This document shows positions 8,301-19,095 of a stretch of DNA of 21,955 nt, piece by piece. The position numbers were made by a program, and so were the translations under genes. Source of the DNA: Plakobranchus ocellatus (taxonomy: Eukaryota > Mollusca > Gastropoda > Plakobranchidae); NCBI GenBank assembly GCA_019648995.1, contig BLXT01001108.1, positions 444,925 to 466,879 of the forward strand. Reading direction: 5' to 3'. A model generated the notes under the pieces. It was not told where the DNA came from. It ran no database searches and was given only the letters and a program-made list of their open reading frames with translations. The first letter of the stretch is position 1. Each line of letters opens with the position of its first letter.

Positions 8301-11300
8301 AGACATTATTAGCTCAGATAATCCAAACAGAGCCCTCAATCATGTCCAGCGGGCTCATTATGCAGCGGCTAGTATTAATGGGAATCACAACAGGCCAGGT
8401 GAGGGGCGTCAGTCCACTCCCTCTCGACGCGATTCAGGCCATGATGGAGCCATGAGCTCAGGTTCGGAAGGGTTTTGTGAACCTGAGAGAGGCTGCAGGG
8501 ACTCCGATTCTAGTGGTGACTCTAAAGGGATGTTTTCACGAAGTAATTCGTTTGAGGAAGTAGAACCTTGTCAGGGTGCAGCAGCTGCTGTCTCAAAGCA
8601 TAATTCAGCTAACATGTCTCAGGAATTATCCAACATTATCTCAGGGGCTTCAAAGATATCATTTTCAAAACAGCAGCCATCCTTGGATACAGAGGTATTT
8701 GATGATAATCTCCCCTCATTAGATGCAAGGGTAGCCAATGTGACACCCAATGTAAACCCCAAACAGAATCAGAAACAAGGCAACATTTCTTCTTTGCTGA
8801 AAGCCTGCTCAACCCCTCCTGACTCTCAGTTCGAGTCGGGTGCCGTGGCCCCTGCATCATCGTATTCATCATGTTCATCCTCAACAACCACCTCTAGTCT
8901 TCAGGGCTTCAAAGATTCGCAGCCGCACCCAGAAGATCTATCTGTTTCTGCACAGTCACCTGCAAGAACGAACCAGCTTGAACCAAGTGAAGCCCAGCAG
9001 CAGAACCCAGCCGATGAATATCAGATTTACTACTATGATACAAAAGCCAAACCGGTTGATGCAGAGAAAAAGAAGAAAGAGAAAACTGAAGAGCCAAACA
9101 TGTTTGCAGGCCTGAGAAGTGCAGAGAATATGCAGGATGTAAGTTCAAATAAATTTGAATCCTTGATATTTCCAATTGCCTTTTAACATGTTACATTCTT
9201 GGCATTCGGCACACAGAAAAGAAATGTTTGAAAGTTTTCTTATTATCTACCTCACATGAATTTTTAACTATAAAATGCAACATCAAATGCCCCCCAATGC
9301 AGGACTGGTCTCCTGAGTCTTTAATTTTGACAAATATTTGATGCTCTCAAAATCAAAACCACCTGCAGGATTGATCTCTTGAGACTTCAGTTTTGACAAA
9401 TATTTGATGCTCTCAAAATCAAGTCACATGCAGAATTGATCTCTTCAGACTTCAATTTTGACAAATATATAATGCTTTCAAAATCAAACCATGTATATCT
9501 TGACAATCCCAACTCCATAGCAAGTCTTGAGACCAGTCCTTATGAGTTAGATGTTCTGAACAACTTTTTTGGGAAAAATGATTTTAAGTCAATTTTTCCC
9601 ATCTCTTTATGCTTTTTGAAATAACTGTAGATACTAATGTTATCTTCGCACAGAATCAAAATGTCAATATTCACTTTTCACGATTGGAAATCTGATAAAA
9701 TGATAAAAAATAATAGAATAGATAAAAATTATTTTTTGCAAAAAAAAAGTTGTTCAGAACATCTAACTCAATAAGGATCAGAATCAGATTGAACCATTTT
9801 GTGATAATGCTAAAATTGGATATGAATTAATTTTCAATATTCCGTACATTGTTGAAGGCGAACAGCAGATATGGTATAAACCATAAAATTTATGAAAGAA
9901 AAGTATAGGTTTCATTGTCTGTTCTACCAAATATTGAAGTTATTTATCAGTTTGACCTTTGATAAAGAAATAGCACTTTTAAAACAAATCAACAAAAATA
10001 ATAGTAACATATATTTACAACCTTGCAAATTCACATAAAGTATTGAAACTATTTTCAAATGACCTTGATTTCATTTGACCTTTGAAAGAGAAATAGCACT
10101 CTTTGAACAAACCAACAAAAGTAATACTAACATAATACATGAACAACCTCTAAACTCAAATAAAGGACTATTGAGTGTTATGGAGTTGTAGGAAATTTGA
10201 TTCACTTTAAAAAGGAAGTAGTTGTGTCATTCTAATTGACTCTAGTGTTTGTGATAATTTTCTTTGAAAGGAAAAATATCCAAAATTGAAGCCTGAGAAT
10301 CAAATTCATAATCTGAAAACAGAAGATGAACTTTGAAAACTTAATTCATCCAAAATGAAATTGGAGAAGTCCATGTTTGATAAGTCAACTTGTGAATGCT
10401 TTTGACCAATGATTGAACTTCAGCTTTTTTTTAAAAAAAAATTGGCTATTTTTCCCGATTACTAGGCAAACTGAATGCAATGGTACTTAAGGGACCCAGG
10501 CTTGCACCAGTGCAGTATGAGTAGGAGTATGCTGGTGTTACTGAACTCTCTTTTTCGACTCTCTTTTTCTTATTTTCTTTATAAAAATGAGATGTTTGAG
10601 AAAATAAGGTTGGACTTTTATTTATTTAAACTTTCAGGAAAATAAGGCTAGCCTTTTTTTTTATTTCAAAGGAATAATGGAACTTATTTAAAGTGATAAT
10701 AGAATTTTTTTTTTAAAGGGATAATGGAATTTATTTAAAGTGATAGTGGAATTTTTTAAAAAGGGATAATGGAATTTATAAGCTTATTATTTCATACATG
10801 TATTGTTATGATCAAGGCTGTGCGAATAGAAGTGTTGAAGATTTTTTTCATGATTTGTATTTTTACTTACAATCCTGTGAAGAATTAAGATGTTCTTATC
10901 ATTCTCTTTTATTTTAGGTATTATTTGCTCGGGCAGAAGCATTGCATGCCCATGGCCACACAAAAGAAGCCTGTCGACTTGCACAAAAACTTGGAGAAGA
11001 GATGCTAGACAATCCTCCAGATCTGCTCTCCGAGTCTGCAAGCGCCCCAACACCAAAATGTGAGGGCTGGAAAGAAAGAAAAAAGGAGAATCTTAGGAGA
11101 CATTTTCATTCGCTTTTACATTTACTTATTTAATCTTGTTAATTTGCAATGACAAGAACTGGCAAGGAATTGTTCCTGCTGCTTGTCAATCAACAGGTTT
11201 ACTAAACTAACATGTGATTGAAACAATTACTGAAGCAAATATTTTTGTATCATTCAATTAGAAACAATGTACAGCTGCAGTGATTTTGGAAATTGGGAAG

Positions 11301-14300
11301 AAATAGGTCCAAAGTACTTTGTCTTGGTTGAGACATTCCATAGGTCATATATCTATGTTTTGTGAGGCCTCGGGAAACTTTTTTGACTGAATTGCTATAT
11401 GGGATTTATTGCTGCAATTTTATCTTTATTTTTGTTGAAAAGATTACTAAAAGTAGCATTCCTGTAGAGAAAACGATTATTCTTTCATGTCAAGATAATT
11501 TTTTAATTTGTGTGAGTATATTTCTTAATGTTTTTCATATTTATTGGTTTAAATGTAATGATTATTATTTTTTTTAAAACTCAAGTTTTCCAAAATGACC
11601 TCATCAGTTTTCACCAGATATTTCTGAGAGCCCAGTGATCTATTTTTAAACACATTGCCTTGAACCAAAACCTTAAGAGACTTGTATCAATGAAAGCCTT
11701 TGTGTGTTTGTGATTTACTCATGCCACTGATTTGATCTAGCATGAAATCTTTCAACGTCCCAATCGAAGGCAGCAATTTATAATTTCTCTCTCCAACTCC
11801 CAGCATTGATACTGTTCGCTATAGTAACTCAGACTGCTACCTGAAGAAGACCCTCTCTCTCTTATAACAAGATAAGAGAAACCTTAAAAGGGTTTTAAGT
11901 ATATCATTGAAACATGAAATTTTAAGTGTAAGCCAAATCAATTTTTGTAACCCTTCTCACTTTCTGCAGCCAAGAAAAAGAAGGCTTTAACAAGTATAAG
12001 CATGCTGGCCAGTGCTCTGCTGTCCAAAGCCACCTTCCTCTGTAGTGTGCTGTGTGAAGAGGAAGAGTGTCATCATCTGGCTTTTAAAATTGGCATGTTT
12101 GGAATTGAGCTGGCCAGACCTCCAGCATCTAACAAAGCGCTTGAGGTTAGCATCTACAAGACAGTAAACGTAAAAGAATATTATGGCAAATATTTGTGAC
12201 TTAATTCTGTTTCTTTTAATTTTTTATAGAGTGAAAATAATATGGCAGCTTTGAAAGTTTAAAATAGAAAAACAAAAGAGTCAGAAAACAAGATAAGGCA
12301 TAAAAGAGGATTAGCTGTTAAATTTTGTCATCATTGGATCAATAAAATATTGAAGAATTCTTTCTTACACCAACTATCAAATATCTTTAGTAAAAATTGG
12401 CTTTTCAAATTTTAGTTTAACTTGATATTTCATTGTTGTGTTTGCCATACTTTTTGAGACTTCCAGTCATTCTTTTTTTTTTTTTTAAATTATATCTGTT
12501 GACCAAAGTGTTTTGGGATTGGCCAAGATCCGGGGTTGAACTACTAACCAGATTCATCCAAAAGAAATGCAGAAGAAATCAGAATGGGCTGAAATTTGAT
12601 TCCATAAAATTAAATTGAAAATGCATGATACCAGCAAACATAGATTGCTTATATTGCAAGGTTGGGAAGATGAGGTGAATGCCAAGGTTCACAGTCACTT
12701 AATGATTGGGATGAAATAAGTATGAAGCTAGGTATCATGCAAATAATCTAGAAGAGGACTATAAATGAATGCACAAACGTGAGAGGCTTTGCACTGAAGA
12801 TCAAGATAAAGCTGAACAGAAATTTACTGTTCTGACCTGCACCATGACTTGGAATGAAAAAGACATTGATGATGATTTTGTTTCCTTTTTTTAATTTTTA
12901 AAAAATTTTTTATTTATTTTTTTTTTTGTGTGTAAAAGGTGCTGCCAGAATTATTAATTATACAGTCATTTGGCTCAGATAATGAGCTTTTCATTTGTCT
13001 CTTATTAAGATAAATATATGAAGTGTGATATCTTTTTCCTACTTAACAAACTTTTCTCGTGTAGTTCATTCCCCATTTCCTACCCAGAACACTCAAGACA
13101 GTGATCATACAAATGCACACACTCTAATACACATTCACTACATAACAAAAAGACAGTTTTCAAAATTCTTGGATGGATTATAATATTTAAAAAATGGCTC
13201 TTAAATGCTTTTGAAAATACTCCTTTGTTTTTTTCAGGATTGTAGTTTTAAGAATCTAGAGTATTTCATTCATCAAAGGGATGGACAGAGAGCTAATCCA
13301 CATGAAAAAAGTTTTTCAAAATAAATTTATTTGAAGACACTTAGGCTGTCTTTTTCATTGTTCTTTCAATAATGTCTCTTGGATTTCTCACTTTATTTTG
13401 TTTTTTATTTTTAAGGTGAAGCTAGCACACCAAGAATACGAACTTCTGCAACTTCTAAAAAGAATCTCTCTCGGTCCAAAAGAGATTGTGGAAATAAAGT
13501 TTAAAGCAGAGCAATTGAGAGATGGAACATTGAAATCTAGGGGAGGGGCCCTCCTGCCCTTAAGCCTGGCTTCCTTCATTTTTGATGTGCTTTGTGTACC
13601 GGGTAAGCTGACTTGTTTGACATCATAGCCATTTTCTTAGCATCGAAGTCATTGCTCTCCTATACTTATTTGATTTCAAATCTCTGGTCAAAAAGTTTTA
13701 AAAGTCATCATCATTAATTATTATTTGGAAAAAAAATTTGGGACTGTGACTAGTAAAGTAAAATGAATATTGAGGGCTTTCCTATATTTTGAGATGGGCT
13801 GTGTCATATGTCTGTTATAAAGAAATCTTGCAAGTTGTAAAGTTTCTCTCTTTAAGCTCATCCATGCCACACACTGAATTAAGGTTTACGAAAAAAGAGT
13901 TAAGACCTAGAAATAAAATACAGGCTATCCATCCAATCCACTAGAGGAAGTGTAAAACTATTGTTTTTAAGAAACCAATTCTCCCCTTCCTTCCTCTCAA
14001 AGGCCTCTCTATTTTTAAATTATGTAAGGCTTTTTAAAATGCCCATTGAAAATATCAGATCCTTTCTCAAATTATTTTATTTTCCTATTAGATAAACGGA
14101 AAACTTCAAAAAAAGCAAATTGGCTTTATTTTTAAGTTGATGCAAATTGGTTTGATGTTGTGATGCTTTATATAAAATCGAGTAAGGCAAACCCAAATAT
14201 ATGGTTTTTTTTTTCTGCTTCCAGCAAACATGATGTACACAGCTGAAGAGAAATTGGGCTTTGAAGCTGCAGTTATTGCTCTTGGTAACAATTCCTTACT

Positions 14301-17300
14301 GTCTTTCTTGTCTCTATTAGTACCTTACCAGTACTTTAAACTTTTCAATAAGGGTATTTTCATATAAGTATCAATGTTAACAGGAAACAAAGAAAATTAA
14401 TAATAAACTACAACTTAAAGCTGTAAATATATTGGTTTCAGACTTGTGACACATAGTAGGATATCGTTTGATGTGTTACAAAAATATTTATCCCCAATTG
14501 AACATTTTTTGTTTTTTCCCATCAGGCATGAAAGCCAATATTGCAGAGGCAGACCATCCTCTTCTGTGTGAGAGCACGAGGAGGCAGAGAGGGGAAATTG
14601 CCACAACAATGCTTGTACATTACAAAGATGATCAAGTCAAATTAAGTTTGGTGTGTGACAATTTTACTTCAAGAAAATTTGAAGGCCAAAAAAAAAACCA
14701 TATTAAAATAAACATTATATCTTTTTTGTGACTGTGATGTTCAGTATCATGTGAAGGCCATCTGATAAACATTTTGATATCCAACTTGTATAATTAAAAT
14801 ATTTACTGGGATCTGGTCAACAAATAAACACCCTATTTTTTGTCTTTCAAAGCAAATTACAATACTTTTTGGAATAGAAGAATCTTTTCTTGCAAATTTC
14901 AGATCATGGACAAGCTATTGGACAAAGAAATGCACCAACAGTACAAAGCTCCAAGCATGATAAATTACTTGTCAGGTCACAAACAGCCGGCCATATCTGT
15001 CCATAGTATATTGGGGGCTTCGTCCAGTTCATCCCACCGCAGAGATGGTGGAGTTGCTGGTGGTAGTAGTGGCGGCGGTGGCAGTGGTAGTGGAAACAAC
15101 TCCTCAAGTCACAAGTCTCATGGTTCAGATAAACTGTTTGGTCAGGAAAAAGGTTCATCTGGAGGCGCAGCTTCTGGTATGAATGTTTTTTTTAGTTTAT
15201 TTTGACAGGGAAAAAATATGTTGAAGGTCATTCAAGTTTAGCAAGATTTCTCTTGTCCCCGTTCACCCCCAATAATAGTGTCCAAACCATCTGTAAGCTT
15301 CATCAGTTTCATCTTCTGGATAATGTTTATTAGCGTGATGATTTGATGGAAAGATTTTAAGATGATTTTGCTGCTCTGTCCGTGTATGTTTTTTTAGCTT
15401 ATTTTCTATATAGAGATATTCTCAATATTTGTCAATGTTTGTTATTGTCACTGCTGCTGACACTGGCTTACTGGTCTTTATGGAGAATCATAGTTAGTAA
15501 GAAAATGTAAGATTTTACAAAGAAATATCAAAATGTTTGATGCTGTACAAATTGTTCTTAGAACTCATTAGCAAATGTGAATTTTGATAAGGAAGTTTAT
15601 GGATTTTTAAGGATTTATAGTTTATGATTCTTCATTTCTTAATTATTGTTTCTTTGCCATTTGACTAATCTGAAATATTTTTCAACACTTCAAAATAATT
15701 TGATTGCCACATAATTTCTCTTTTATAAAGTCATGAATACTTTATTTTTAAAATAATATCTCTCTTAGCTTTTGTATCTTGAAATGGACAAAGTATGAAT
15801 GGAAAAAAAACCAAAGGTTTAGAAAGACTATTATATTTCAAATGTATTCTATATAGGGACAGAGAGAAATGGATGGAGAGATGACAGGATGGACTCTGGG
15901 ATGAGCTCTGAAAGCACACTGACTCCAGTGGGAGCCTCTGCAAATGTTGCTGCTAATGGTGGGACGAGACCCAAAACTACGTTTTCTCTTAGATATACAA
16001 GGTAAATTTCTTCGGTAACCTAATAAAATATTTGATTCTTTCAGCCCTATGTCTACCCTATCATAGAAAAAAAACTTGTAAAAAGATTTTCTACAATAAA
16101 AGTGATAAAACAGAAAAAAACAACCGTAGAACAAAACGGTGACATAATGTTTAAAAATGTAACTCTGAAACTTTGTCTAATAATCACTTTCTCCAGTTTT
16201 AGTTATATGTGACACGTTCTGTCAAACCGGGGCATAAGGTACTCTGGCTTATTTTGAGATATTTCTGTGTAAAATTAATACACTATTTTTTTTAGCTAAA
16301 ATTTTTTTTTGCATGTTCTGATCCTAAAGACATTATTATGATTTTGGTTATTAATCAACAAGCCACTCTGGCATTGTTTGGTATCACTTTTATCGGGAAA
16401 ACCTAAACTTTCTAAATATAGCACTGTTTTTGAATAGATATAAATAAAATGAACTTATAAATAAATCATTGTGCAAAATCTTCTGAGACTGCATTTTTCC
16501 TTTATTTTGCATTGTTGCGGTGAGTAATGGAATGTATAATGTGCTTTAAAATAAAAAAAAACTGCATGAAATAGTGTGCAATTTTGTGTGTGTGTCAAGC
16601 ATAATGTGCTTATTGTGACTGCCAAATTTTGTAGCTCTCTGATAATTAGAACCTATTGGTTGCTATGGATATATATATTCAAAATTTTAAACTCAGTTTT
16701 CTCAATAAAACGAGTTTTTGCTTTTCACGTACCAACCATCTTCAAATGCCCAAAGCTCAGCCAAAAATTATCCAATTGACATAAACTTGGTGTCAAAATA
16801 AAGCTTAAGACCTGAACTATACAATGGTATAAATATCTCAAAACAGCGCGAGGGTACCTTATGCCCCGTTTTGACAGAATGCATCACATATATGAACGAA
16901 TATTCAACCCAAGAAGTGAAAAGGCTAATTGAATTAGCCACTACTCCAGTTTTTGCCATTTTTGTGGTGTGAAAAAAATAGATATTCAATTTTAAAATGA
17001 ATATGTCTCTTTACAATTAAAAGTAGATAGTTTTATTATATGCTGACACTTCTAGAATCAATATTTTCTATTAAGTTTTGTTTCAGGAAATAGAAGCATT
17101 GGAAAGCATTGAGAATGAAAAATCTGGAACAATTTTCAAAGTAAAACCTTGCGATTAAGCTCAAAATTAATTTTTGAGGTGTGGTAAGCAAAGATTATAG
17201 GCAAATAAAAAGAATTGTAAGTTTGTAGGTAATCATTGTATTAAAATTCTTTCTAAAATTAAGATGTATATTTTGTTCTTTTTTTGATCAGCGGAAGGGA

Positions 17301-19029
17301 TACTGATAGCTCAGCAATGGAGGAAGAAGATGACTCCAAGGCTCTGGAGGCAAAAATTAGATGCATGGGCATGAAGAAAAAACACTCTCAAGGTAAATCA
17401 CCTCTTTTGATATGTTTTCTAAATACACTCTTATTTGTCATTTCTAGTCTCTTTCTCCCATTCTCTTCTGTAAGGTCAACGGGGCATCGGTGGCACAGTG
17501 GCTAGCGAGTCCGGCCTGAGATCTGCAGGGACCCATCTGTCGCAGGTTTGAGCACCGCCACTGGTGCCTGGCCTGATGGAGGGCCTGAAAGCCTGAGATC
17601 ACCTTGTTATGGACTGGCTATATACAAAAAACTTAAAACCCCTCTAAGGTCAACTCTTTAAGCTAGTCTTTTTCCATGATCTGCTATGAGTGGGGTTAAT
17701 ATTTTTTGCTTAGTGTTGTTGCATAGTTAATGAGTGAAAAGTTAATTAAGAATGAAATAAAACTGGAAGCTGAAATATACCTATATATGTTTCATATTTT
17801 TCAAATTGAATAACTTTTTTTTGTATTCTTTGATTTAGTTAAAGCCACATGCAAGCTCTTCATTTCCTTACTCGTTCAAACCAGGCATGGCAAGCATTGA
17901 TAGCAGTGCGCCTGAAACAACCTCCAGTGACAACTCCCCAACACTGGTGCGCAGGAATTTTGGTAAACACCAGGGTCCTGGAAGTGACAGCGGCAGCAGC
18001 GGAGAGAGTGACTCTCTTGGTTCCAGCAGCAGTGGCGACAAGGGAGGCAGGGCTGCACCGAGAGATAACGAAAGGTTAGCAGAGAAACATTCAGGTCTAT
18101 CAGTAGTGCAAGAGTTAGCAACAACAACAAGACCAAAAAAAAAAAAAAAGACTGTAGCTGGTTCAATATTTAATCGAACCAAGCTTTCTGATATGGTTTG
18201 CGCACCAAACGCACATGTTTTAAACTGTATGGATTTCTCAGTGAGATCTGTGAGTTATACAGTCAAAACATTTCTGTAAATTTACTCTGCGGCTGAGCAG
18301 GATAAAGCAACTTCTGCAGGTGAAAGAAGATCAAGCAAGATGAGCACATTTTTAAAAGTTCAAATGCCATTCATTGGAGATTTTGGAGGTTGGCAATTAT
18401 GCTCTGGCATGTAGATGGACCAAAAACTCTTTTTTCAAATAAGAACCAGATCCAGATGTGCATTTAATATTATCACAAAAGATTGATGTAAATAACAGTA
18501 AAGAGCTTTCAAAATCTTGTACTTCTTTTCCTTGGTCCAACTTTCAGTAATCAAATGTTTAGTTCTCAAAGTTAGTCATAATTCTAGATTTAAAGTGTCC
18601 TAGATCGTAACTTAAGTAGACATAGTTATGACAGATTTAGACAAGAGTATAAAAATAGACATTTTGATAAGAGAAAACAATTTTTTTGGATTTTGTTTTG
18701 TTGGCAGATCTGCTGTTTTCAGTATAGTTAATCATAATCCATCACTCACAGCTGTAGCTAAGAGCTGACCATCAATCGGACCTGTGCTGAGTGAAAACTT
18801 TTTGTGTCTTTCTCATTCCTTAATTTGGCAGTTTTTTCTTTCTTTCTATATTTTTATGTGTTAAAAGTTCTAGATATTAAACTTTCAGACCTTTGATATG
18901 GAGGTGTCTTGTGCCCCTTTAAAGCATTCAAAATAAAAAATTTTGTAAAGAGGAGAAAACCCCTCTGAAATAACCTTTTTTTTTTATTATTGTCATGTCA
19001 TCATCATCACCTTCATCATCATTTTATTA

Positions 19030-19095
<66 letters not shown>

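Larger units (their letters stand above)
9139..10917 (+). other. Intron 9 (1,779 bp), repeat-rich
   Basis: Much of this intron is repeated sequence: a three-copy tandem repeat, an inverted-repeat hairpin, a two-copy repeat of about 124 bp and a 46-bp tandem repeat, each listed separately. The stretch at about 10200-10600 shows nothing recognisable beyond A/T runs and CTCTTTTTC repeats. It ends in a pyrimidine tract and ATTTTAG. Confidence 0.8.

Noticed and set aside
12515..12560. B-box-like AGTTCAACCCC on the minus strand in intron 11
   Set aside because: Isolated motif without an A box, tRNA fold or similarity to the other tRNA-like copies.
17831..17884. Alternative exon 18 acceptor TGATTTAG ending at 17838
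   Set aside because: It adds 46 bases, shifts the frame and reaches a stop just inside the conserved GMASIDSS sequence.
17868..18182. Two long open frames on the minus strand opposite exon 18
   Set aside because: They are antisense shadows of the conserved Ser-rich coding exon; the + strand protein is clearly conserved.
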